Positions 1-27,520 of a DNA stretch of 64,000 bases are shown piece after piece. A model generated the notes under the pieces. It searched no databases, was not told where the DNA came from, and worked only from the letters and a program-made list of their open reading frames with translations. This stretch comes from Ascaris suum (lineage: Eukaryota; Nematoda; Chromadorea; Rhabditida; Ascarididae): NCBI GenBank assembly GCA_013433145.1, contig CM024169.1, positions 496,001 to 560,000 of the forward strand, read 5' to 3'. Both the position numbers and the translations under genes were made by a program. Each line of letters opens with the position of its first letter. Position 1 is the first letter of the stretch.

Positions 1-61
1 ACACACAACAATAAAGATGGCTGAATTTGTCGTGATTTCTAATAAGATCAAAGAAGTTTAC

Positions 62-1908
62 CTGATAGTAGTTCGTCTACCTTTACTGAACGGTTATGTA
101 TAGATGCTAATAATTCATAGCTATCTGTTTCTTTGTTGACCTGTGTCACGTCGTCATCAGAAGACTTCAATTTGGTATTGGTGCTGATGACAGATTTGCA
201 TATTCTGGATGGCTTAATAATTTTATGCATTTTTCGTCCTTTCACTTCCGTAACTGATGACTTCATGAACCGAAACGTTAGCACCACAAATAAAGCCATT
301 GCGACTGTTGTCAGTTGCTCGTAACACCATAGCGACAGCATCATCTGATACATGTACGGATCAAACAATCCACAACTACACCAATAAGTTATCATATCTC
401 TTCCGTACGCTTTCGAGACACGTCGGGTTCTTACATGCATTCAATGATAACCGTTGCGCCTTTCTCATAGGAAATCCTTCAAATAGCTTCATGTGGCAAT
501 GCCCATCGCTATTCATAATTCATTTCTATCCTCGACCGCGCGATATTCTGCAACAGCCAAGTACAAATAGTCTTTGTTGATTGTATTCTCTTCTTCACAC
601 TTGAGGAGGTAATGAACCCATTGATTAAAACCGTTTTTTTTTTTTGAGATGCTATCATCCGCCTTGAATGAATGTAGCACTGTCAGTTTCTGTGAATTAC
701 AAAACAAACTTGAAACATTATAGGACGCTGTGAATCTATGATTATCTGCATAACAAAGGATTATAAAAGGTTTTCTTGAGTCTATATTCAATATGCAACA
801 AACAAAGAGACACAACAAACAAATCAAGCTTGAAATTAAAAGCTTCTTCGCAATATTTACACCGTTAACGTAGATAAAATCGATGCCTCCTACATCTGCC
901 AATTCGAGAATGCTTCATCTTCATCTTTCGCTCACTTAGTTTTTCTATAATCTCAGCAATGCCAACTTCTTTCATCTTACAGTTGAGAGATGTCGCATCA
1001 TGCAACAATTCACAGTTATCATTGTTGCTAAATTGTTACAGGTTGGCATCTCACCTCGTAAAGTTTGATATGATCCCACCTTTGCTGCGTCGTCCTGCAT
1101 TTTCCCCAATCAAGATAAGCCACCTAGATATTTTCACTTCGCCCTTCATCCGATGTTGGCGCATGTGCAGTCTCTCTTGTCATTCTGTAGTCCTTCTTCT
1201 CCTCGCCCACTCATATCACTACTACTTCCGCCAATCACTCTAACTGGCGTGCCTGCAGATTTCTCAACATCATCTTCCGTCCTCTTTAAGAACGGTCTTA
1301 TGTCCAGAGACGGCATTTGCAGATCTCACGGACATATTCAAGGCAACGCTCATAGTTAGTATCGTCTTAAATTATCTCTGTCAAAACGATATAAAGACTC
1401 GAAATCGCCAAACAACTAAATGGTCAAAAAAAAAATCCAACGTAATCAATCGAGTCAATTACCAAATTGACCAAAAAGATTGAAAGAATAAACCAATCTA
1501 ATTCACAACGGTTTCCAAAAAAAAAATTTTTTTTTTTGCTAAATATTGCATTTAGTTGGAAATGGATAATAGTAATTTAATTATGAGAATATGATGAAAA
1601 TTGCAAAAAAAAAAAAAAACAACTGCATAATAAGAAAGCGGCTAATCTTTTGCGACATCGAGATTTAAAAAGAACACCATACGCGACGATGTTTCATAGA
1701 GAATGACTTCTTTAGGTGAAAGTATTGTTTCGCCGATTGCACATTGAGTAATTCAAAAAACATCGCAGGTGTACAAATCCATTAGTCATACCTTTTGGCT
1801 CGATGTCTAGAAATTTTCGCAGAACGGCTCCTTCCTTAGATAACACGAAAATTTCATACCTCATTGTTCTTATAGTAGCTACTAAACGTTTATCGCATAT
1901 GAGGGATT
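62..1908 (-). CDS. Unresolved minus-strand gene, several candidate exons, membrane protein-like, runs off the left edge
   Basis: Family not recognised. Several minus-strand pieces look like exons. (a) 1792-1908: 38 codons with RYEIFVLSKEGAVLRKFLD, flanked by AG and a GTATG donor. (b) A piece ending at 1055 with a strong GAG|GTGAGA donor. (c) 513-895: contains a hydrophobic segment LLISSLICLLCLFVCCIL, then a Cys- and NVS-containing stretch. (d) 62-375: CGLFDPYMYQ, a second hydrophobic segment TTVAMALFVVLTF, a polar tail, ending at donor CAG|GTAAAC. The pieces do not join cleanly: (c) contains a homopolymer A run and ends in a stop, so either small introns are missed, the gene is broken, or only some pieces are real. 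Two hydrophobic segments would suggest a two-pass membrane protein if (c) and (d) belong together. Confidence 0.3.
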
Positions 1909-5414
<3,506 letters not shown>

Positions 5415-5441
5415 GGTGTGCGTGTGTGTGTGTGTGTGTGG
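5415..5441 (+). repeat. (TG)n microsatellite
   Basis: About 27 nt of TG/CG dinucleotide repeat. Confidence 0.97.
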
Positions 5442-5497
5442 TTCATGTCTCGTTAAGGGCTAAGAACCGCATCATGTCGAGGTGTGTTTGCAGAATT

Positions 5498-5560
5498 GAA
5501 ACCTCACCTTTATTATTTGAAATTTCACCTTTAATATTCGAAACCTCACCTTTATTGACA
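5498..5560 (+). repeat. Three-copy 21-bp tandem repeat
   Basis: Copies at 5498-5518, 5519-5539 and 5540-5560 share the core GAAAnnTCACCTTTAnTn. The outer two are closest to each other. 21 is a multiple of 3, but no gene was recognised around it. Confidence 0.9.
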
Positions 5561-6251
5561 ATCTTGATAGCTGATAATCTATAAAATTTTTGAAGAATCC
5601 ATTATTTCCTTTTAGATCAAAATATTTCCAGCATTTTCAATATTCTTTATGTTTTATTATTTCTTGGATTTCGCAATATTATGTGTGCTATAATAAGAGC
5701 GTGTTTTTTTTCTTTCTTTTTTATCAAATCGCTGTGAAAATTTGTATTTCTCGTTTATTTTAATAAACGCTTTTTGTTTTTTTTTTTTTTTTTTTTTGCA
5801 TTCATCATTGATTTTTTTTTTCTTATTGTTTATTCGTAGGTGAGATGATATTTATGGTATTATCATAGAACTTTTATTGCGTTCTAATATTATGCGAGAA
5901 AAGAGCAAAACTGTGCGCTGTAACACCATATAAAAACAAATTGAACGGTGTAATACCATGCGGTAAAGGGGCACACGATGATGTGTAACATGGTGCGGTA
6001 TAAAAGCAGACGATACGATATAACACCGTCTGCTCTTTGAAGTTGGATGGTCGTTCTATTTTTTTCACTTGTTGGGTTTATTATTGAATGTATCATTGCA
6101 TCTTTGCAAATATTGACTAGCAAAATGGTGTTGAGTGAAATTTTTTGAATTGCGAATTGCATTTGCGAGGATTGCTTTTGAAGAAAAAGTTTTTTTTAAT
6201 CCATTACATTCGGTTATGAGGTTTTATTTTATTGCTTAGATTGCATTACAA

Positions 6252-6253
<2 letters not shown>
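5561..6253. other. Intergenic DNA with degenerate GTAACACCAT-type repeats
   Basis: Between about 5915 and 6035 variants of GTGTAACACCATGCGGTA recur about every 35 bp. At 6006-6035 the arms AGCAGACG and CGTCTGCT form a perfect 8-bp inverted repeat. No coding sequence recognised. Confidence 0.55.

Positions 6254-6345
<92 letters not shown>
6254..6345. repeat. (TA)n array 3
   Basis: About 90 nt of TA dinucleotide. Confidence 0.99.
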
Positions 6346-6348
<3 letters not shown>

Positions 6349-7200
6349 TTGCATTTATAATCATTGATATAAATAATATAACAGTGGTGCTATATGCGTT
6401 TACCTCGTTTAGTAACTTAGTGAATTTCGTTCCATTTGCATAGGTTTTAATTGTTCGATCCACACGTTGAATTATTTAAACTGAATCTCTAACATATGAA
6501 ATAGTCTTTTTTTATTTGTTTTTTAAATCAAAGCATTCAATGCGTCCTTTTTATTAGCGTAAAATACTGATCATAGTTCAAGGTCTCAATATTCAAAGAA
6601 ACGGCGTTCTAGATGGCTAAGATAGTGATCACTTGCTTGACCTCTTCCTTAGGGTCTATCTTTAATTGAGATTTATTATCAAATTTATTTCTTCGTTTAC
6701 AGGTTTTTAGGGGCAGCCGATGAAGTTTTTTTTTTACATCGTTTTATGCATACAATTTAGAGACGTTGATATATGAGACGGTAGTGATTCATGATGCTAT
6801 GACCGATCATGAAATATAGAGTACCGACTGATTAAAAAACAATTTTGCCATTTTTAGCTCTTTTCAAGAATAAATTTTTCTTTCTTCTTGCAGTGTTCAT
6901 TTTTCATCTCTTTCAGTAAAAATAAAAACATTTGTTGGAAAATTCAAATGAAAGTTGCAAAGTTTAGTTGAAACACCCGTATCGAGCGTAAACGAGCCCT
7001 AAGCCCTTCACTCACACCCATCCATACGTCAGTGTCCATGATTTCTATGCTGAAGTCACTGTTTTGCATGAATCCACGATTATACTTCGACGATGATGAG
7101 GGAGGAATGTGGAAGAGGAGCTAACAGTATCTCTTTCATGCTGACATAAGGTAACAATACACCTGGTTTTGACGTAAAGTGGACCGGAACTAATTTTTTT
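6346..7200. other. Upstream flank of the FATP gene
   Basis: No coding sequence recognised. This is the region where the promoter and any non-coding first exon would lie. No convincing TATA box or motif can be singled out in such AT-rich DNA. Confidence 0.4.
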
Positions 7201-7237
7201 GGGGGGAGGGGGGGGTGGAGGAAGGAAGGGGAGGTCA
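7201..7237 (+). repeat. G-rich/purine tract just upstream of the FATP leader
   Basis: Runs of six and eight G separated by one A, then G2-G4 runs in a GA context, preceded by eight T. It lies about 65 nt upstream of the start codon, inside the presumed outron or promoter. The spacing of G-runs could form a quadruplex. Confidence 0.8.
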
Positions 7238-7261
7238 GACTGGAAGGATCTTATTAAAGTG

Positions 7262-7300
7262 CATTTTTTTTTTCAGCGAAGGAGATTTTGTGGCTCCACG
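7262..7300 (+). promoter_or_regulatory. T-rich AG acceptor and short 5' leader of the FATP gene (possible spliced-leader site)
   Basis: A run of T followed by CAG ends at 7276, 24 nt before the ATG. This is the typical nematode acceptor. With no coding exon visible just upstream, it could receive a trans-spliced leader or a cis-spliced 5' UTR exon. The sequence does not tell which. Confidence 0.5.
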
Positions 7301-21532
<14,232 letters not shown>

Positions 21533-22180
21533 TATCCCATTAAGTGAAGACAACATATGACATTTTTTTGTCTTTTTTCGTTGCTGCACGATCTCGTTGT
21601 GCGGTTTCATATGTTTCGCCGAGAGCGAGCGTTTGCTGATCCCCAACAAGTTGAAGCTGAAAAAAGAAATATTTCGATATCAATTATTTTTCTGAGTGCC
21701 AAAATTAAGCACGCAATTACATTTATGCGAATGTCGCGTACAACTTGTCCATAGATTTTGGCAAGCACTCTTATTTGATTTTCTATTTCTGATACTTTCA
21801 ATGCATAGTTCTGGTCCGGTTATTTATCTGCTGCCGGTTGGACAAACCAATTGCCAGTTTTCAATTACTGCCGAAGTTTCGTTTGGTAATTCGTCTCATT
21901 TCGGTTGATCGTTGATGTGAAATGTCTAAATGAAGAGAAAGACTTAAACGTCACATAAATGACTTTTGCAAAAGTTTGGGTTAAAAAAAAAATAAAAATA
22001 CGGATGGATTAAAAAAATGAAAAGAAGCTATCGTTTGTTTTGAATGATTTTGATTTTGTGATTACTTCACATGTAATTCATTAGTATATGCTAACGGAAT
22101 TGTTGTTTTTTTTTATTTTAAAGGTGCAGTCATTTTTGTATTTTTTGGGAAAATAATTCATAATTTTATTTCATCTCGTT
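21533..22180. other. FATP 3' flank
   Basis: Holds the presumed 3' UTR, T- and A-rich runs and the candidate poly(A) signal. No conserved coding sequence recognised. Confidence 0.5.
21991..21996 (+). terminator. Candidate poly(A) signal for the FATP gene
   Basis: An AATAAA hexamer 459 nt after the stop codon, in an A-rich run. In DNA this AT-rich the hexamer is common by chance, so this is only the nearest clear candidate. Confidence 0.3.
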
Positions 22181-22336
22181 TTATTCAATTCTTTTTTCTC
22201 CAAGGATTAAAAGGATGAGAGAGGATTGCAGTACCATAGATTGTTGATCCGTTAGCGGGAAATCATCACCTGAAATACTTTTAACTTGAATAACTATATG
22301 TTCTTTTTTTTCTGAATCGCTATTTTTCGAGGTTGG
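22181..22336 (-). CDS. Candidate terminal exon of a convergent minus-strand gene
   Basis: Family not recognised. The minus strand has a good nematode acceptor (ATATTTTCAG, 22337-22346) followed by 51 codons to a TAA at 22181-22183. The peptide includes KKEHIVIQVKSISGDDFPL and ends LGEKRIE. AATAAA hexamers overlap and follow the stop. It would be convergent with the FATP gene. The open frame also extends upstream to about 22450, so the acceptor may not be used. Chance open frames of this size are expected in a window this AT-rich, and no upstream exon was found. Confidence 0.25.
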   Translation of the reverse strand, partial: PTSKNSDSEKKEHIVIQVKSISGDDFPLTDQQSMVLQSSLILLILGEKRIE

Positions 22337-22451
22337 CTGAAAATATTGCCTCTTATTTATTGCCGGACATATATCATTTAATAATTTTATAAAGTTGGGG
22401 AACAAATTATAAGGTAAATGGACCGGAAATTTTCTTGTTAATAGATGAGGT

Positions 22452-25400
22452 GAATTGTTTTATCAGTTTTCATGTAAAGTTTTATTTCCTTTTTTTTCCA
22501 TCTTATAGACATTGTTTTCTTTTCCGTCCGTTATGAGATGGAAGGATTGTTTGCGGTTTAAAGGTGATGAACTTTATACGAACTTAGTACGCATGTCTTA
22601 CGTGATTGTGCTATACGTCCCCAGGAGAGGAGGGGGAAGGGAGGTGCAAAGATGGCGGAATCTCTAAAACATTTAAGGGGATCCCCTCGTGGGTCACGAA
22701 TCCTTATCGGGAGGGAACTTTACTATGATAGGTGTTCGACTTATGACATGCTCCCATTAATACATCCGAGTCTAAACAAAGCATCTGATAGTTGTATTTA
22801 TTATCATCTACGCATTTTATCTTCGTAGTGTTTATCAATTTATACTGACTGTTTTGAAGTGTTCCCTCCATGAATAGGATTTGATACTTTTTACATTATT
22901 GGTTGAATCAGGAAGGAAGAAAACAGAGGAGGTGGAGGGATAGGGAAGCCAGGTAAAATCAAACGCTACACGTGTTGTACGTCTCTATTGAATAATCAAT
23001 TTGCTATGTCTAGTGGGCAATGGAAGAATTACCTATTATTTTATCTCACTCATTGTTCTCAGAAAGTAATTCTATTACCGTTTAATATTTGAGACGGTTT
23101 CCGTTAGTTTGTTTTTTTTTTTGCTGCTGCTGCTGAACGGAGAGAGAGGATCGTTTTTCGATACTGTTTGAACGGAAAGAGTCTCCTTTTTCCAGTATTG
23201 GTGATCAAAGAAAAGAGATGCTTGACGCTTCGCAAAGCATAGTAAATGCTTCAAACATTCGTTGGAATTTCTACCATAACTTTTTTTTCCATGATGAAAC
23301 GGTTATGTCGATTTCATCAAAGCACTGAGTGGTTTCTTAAAAAGTTATAGATTAAAGCGTTTCGCTTAGCAGCTAACCTTATGATTGAAGTGCACTTTAT
23401 TATCTCATTTATTGTTATATTGTTTTGTTTTAATATGGTAAATTTCTTATACTATGATAATTATATCTATTTTATTGTTAAGTATAATGCATATGAAAGT
23501 AAAAATTGATGCTATTCTAGAACACATTTAAATATTAATATTAGGCATAATACATAAAAATGAACATCGAAACTATACATAACCACATATGAAAATAAAC
23601 ATTTCTTTCAAAAAGTGATTAAAAGTTTTAACTGAAAATAAATGCGCTACTAAATATCCTCTCAAAATAAAGCATCATTTATTGATGAGTTACGGTTTTT
23701 TTTTTTTTTTTGTGAAGCATTTTCATCTGAGTCTATTGCTGAGGGAATCTCTTCATGTTTTCTTTTCTATTTATGGTAATATTTGTGTAATTTGGTTATG
23801 CTTATTTTCTTGTGTAGATATCGCTAATCTTACAAGCGTTATAAGATTATATAATGTGAAATTCGTACAGATTGTATAGCTTCAATGCAAAGAAATTCGT
23901 ATAGCTTCAATGTATAAACAATATAGAGCTGCATGGCCCGATTGTATCGAAGTTCGGCTTTGATTAGTTGTGAATCGTATAGTTTCATCAACCTCCATTT
24001 GTTATGTTGAATAACCTCGCGAAATCACATTGAAGTCTCACCTGGATGAGTCCACTGGAAGGAGGTGCTGTTCTATTTCCAGTATACCCTCGAGGTTTTT
24101 TCACTCTTTCAGGGACGTTCATTTCATTTTTATTAAGGTAGGAGCTATTTCTCTCCTTATAATTTTAGCAGGACGCAGCAGATATAAAGGATTTCAGATA
24201 TCCATACGAGAAATGCGGTTCCCAGTTTGAGATCATTCTATAAAGAAGTCAAAGGAGCGTGAAAGGAGAAGAAAGTTGTTGACAAGCGATTTCATTTGTC
24301 ATACTCGGAAAAAGACAAGCAAGCTTTGTTCTTTTTCTCCAAGTTTCTTAGCTTATTTCATTCAATTCATCTTGTTCATTGATGTAGAAATTATAAAAAT
24401 TCTGAAGGGATTCTTTAAAGGCATCAGAAGCATATCAACTATTTTTACCAGTTGAAAAGATTTATTCGAAGAAAAAAAAAATTATTGTAAATCCCGCTTC
24501 ACCAACTTGAAAAATCGTTTGACATCAGAAATTCCATTGGGATAGAAATTGATCATTTTTATGCGGCTGGTATTAAAAGCGATTCAAAGCGAATATTTTC
24601 AATGAGAATCTTTTTTTGTAAGCGAAAAAGTTCACAAGTTCAGCTCACGAGTAGGTTTAAAATATGGAAAGAAAAAAAGTTCAATTACGAAACAAGTTGA
24701 TTTAGGTTGTTGAAAATAAGTTTTTATGGGTGATTTTTATTTGCAATAATTGCTATGATGATAGTTGGTCATGTGCTTTTTTTTATCGTTGAAATATATT
24801 AAGAAATTGAATTGCACAATTCAAAAATTCACTAGCGCATAAGTTCTCAAATTTTCCGCTGAAGATTCGAAGTGCTTGCAAAGTTTTTTTTTTTTTCAAG
24901 CTCGCCACTCCCAAGAGTTCAGAAAAGAAAAGACTCAATCAAAAAGGTTATATTATAGAAGTTCCGCATTTCTATTTTTTCTTTCGATGAGACGAATCTG
25001 AATTTGAGCGAATTTCTTTCGAATTTCGCATAAATTGTTCGCATTAAGAAATGAGAAAAGCATTATTCACGTAACGATGCACTTCCTTGTAAATTTCTTA
25101 TAAAACTTACACAACGTGCAGCAAAAATCCATAGCTAATTGGATAAAGCTTTTCCCCCCTCCCTCCCCTTCCCCACATCACCTCCTCTTTGGCACTCCTC
25201 TTCATACTCATTCTCTTCCTCACATTTGTTCGAAACGAATAAGTAGAAGAGCTGTAGGATTTTAAAGGAATTTACTCTCTAACGTTGAGATAGGGAAGCG
25301 AAGCGTAAATTAGTAGCGAAAAGGTTGCAGAGTTAAGTACGAAGTGGTAAACGATAATAGGTGGTGAGTGAGGTAAATTGGGGAGTGCTAAACACAGTTG

Positions 25401-26927
25401 GTTCTGCGATGTATTTTAAGAGGGTTCGCGATGATTGTTGCATGATTGCCAATTCTTCAGTCTCCTTGCTTTCCTTTCCATCATTTTTTTGGCTGTGGTA
25501 TTACTTCTTGTGACGAGGCTCCCACTGGAAAGTCGTTGGTGAGGAGAGAAGAGAGTGGAATAAGCGGTCTATACTTTGATCGTTGCTCGCTCCATTCTAA
25601 CAACATCTACTCTTTTCCAGTTGCAATATTCTTGCTGAAATATTATTTTCTTTACTGAAGTATGCTCGTTCATCTAACTTGCTTTTCGGTTAAGCAACGA
25701 TTACATTCAAGACATTTGCGCCATTGATGAAGGAGAACGCGCTAATGGTGAAGGAGTACGGTGAAGGAGAACATGCTAAAATGTTAACTACTGTTAAAGA
25801 GTGTAATGAAATTATAAAGAAATGGCTATACCCAGAATATGGAACAATGTTGAATTCTTGAATTCGTGACTACTCACTTCTGGCGCAAATGTCTCACCAC
25901 TTTGCTTTCTGCTCACATCAGATATAAATTTTTTTTTCAATGTTCTTTTCCATCGTGTTTACTATATAACTAGTTTGTAGCATATTGCGTTGATCTGCTT
26001 CATTGACTGATAACCCTTCATCGACTCCCGCGGCTGAAAACGTTTGCCCAAAGGGTTAAATAGCTTGTAATGTTCTGTTATAAGAAGATGATGATTCTTT
26101 CAACGTTCATTGATGATGCCAACCATAGCTGCGTATTGCACGTTTTAGATTTTATGACTCTCAACAATTGCATTCAATTCGTTCTGCTGACGGCATGATT
26201 TCTTTCTTTTTTTTTTTTGCCTACCGCTGAAAATTGCAAATTTGATTTATTGAACTTCAAGAATTGCATTTTATTTTTCATTTTTATTGATGAGAGTCAA
26301 TTTTTTCTTTTCATTTTATTATTTCGATATTCGGTTCAGTTTTTTATTGCGCTATATAATTTGTATTGTTTTTTTTTTTTTTTTTTTCTGAAAGGAATTT
26401 CACAGATTTTCTCAAACCTTTTACATTCATTCATCTATCATCGGCATCTAATTTTTTTCCAATTCTGTCTCAGAAGTTTTCTCCTACTTCGACGAGCATT
26501 AGCATTTTCCCACTTATTCATTTACATATAAAGTTTCAAATAATTTTTTTTAATATTTGTTTTTATTGGCATAATTGTTTGTATAAGATTTATATTTCAT
26601 TTTTTGGTATTGATCTTTTTGACATTTATTTTTTTTTTAATGCCTAGAATATATTTCATTGGTTAAAATATGATCGTTGTAAGAGATTTGTTAGTTGTAA
26701 TTTTGTATATTGACACCTATATCTCAATAGTGCATATAAACTACTTTTATGCTTCACTTATCGATATCGTTACTAGAAATTTCATAATCGAATTCACGAA
26801 ATTACAATTGACATTTCAAGGTCACACATTACGCTTAACCGTATATTTATAAAGAAGTCATCGAAAAAAGAGTAATCATTAACCGAATTTTTTGTGCGTC
26901 TTCGTTTACGTATATTCACCAATTGAG
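22452..26927. other. AT-rich DNA without a recognised gene
   Basis: Contains homopurine (22621-22645) and homopyrimidine (25149-25195) tracts, many T and A runs and a (GCT)4 run at 23144-23155. Short open frames here are low in complexity. Exons of the candidate genes on either side may be hidden in it. Confidence 0.4.
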
Positions 26928-27166
26928 CTCTGAAAGATTGGCTGGATCATATATTAGCCCCACTTTGCATCCATAATAGTTTCACATTGCAAGAATTGGC
27001 TAGAAGAAATTATTGCAACGAAGCACCGCTTTCTGAAGCTGTTGAAGTTTGCAAGTATACCTCTTCTTCTCCTTCATCTCTTCCGCGCGTATCTCGCCAC
27101 ATTCTCAGATGTCACCTTAACCGAGAGAGTATGGACATTGTGCTAGATCATGATATTTCATCGTAG
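26928..27166 (+). CDS. Candidate last two exons of an unidentified + strand gene
   Basis: Exon A, 26928-27054, encodes LKDWLDHILAPLCIHN and then FTLQELARRNYCNEAPL up to VEVC, ending at donor CAA|GTATAC. A 54-bp pyrimidine-rich intron ending TTCTCAG follows. Exon B, 27109-27166, continues in frame (CHLNRESMDIVLDHDISS) to a TAG. Both exons are richer in G+C than their surroundings. The FTLQELARRN stretch faintly resembles the start of a BC/SOCS box, but the usual cysteine is alanine, so no family is claimed. A 54-bp intron is short beside the 329-1927 bp FATP introns. Upstream exons were not found. Confidence 0.33.
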
Positions 27167-27183
27167 CATCCACGACATAACCA

Positions 27184-27507
27184 TTGGAGTATGTGAATGA
27201 GCAAGCAACCATAATCCAGAAGCACCAATGGACTATCACATTCAACTCAGCCGAGCAGCCAGGAATCATCAGCAATAATTCGTGGATCATCCGGCATGCA
27301 GCAGCTGACATGAAGCAAAAATCTAGAGAAAGAGATGAGCGCTCTTTGACCGATTGCAAATCATCTTTTAGTCATTTTCCATTTATCGAAGAGGAAACAG
27401 TTGAGTCAGTACAGTTTAGTCCAAGGAACCAGTTGAGTCAGCAGTTTCAACACAGAGCGCTAATCGCTCAGTTAACGCGACTCAAACCTGACACCAATTT
27501 TAGGTGA
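27184..27507 (+). other. Open frame of 107 codons in a GC-richer island
   Basis: Immediately follows the candidate exon B. The + frame is polar (for example QKSRERDERSLTDCKSSF) and ends at TGA. The opposite strand is open over 27117-27359 too, with a hydrophobic stretch. Which strand, if either, is coding cannot be decided. It could also be 3' UTR of the candidate gene. Confidence 0.25.
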
Positions 27508-27520
27508 ACATGAGTGTTTC

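Noticed and set aside
26217..26647. Overlapping F-rich open frames that look like membrane proteins
   Set aside because: They arise from T-rich DNA; no conserved residues and two frames are equally open.
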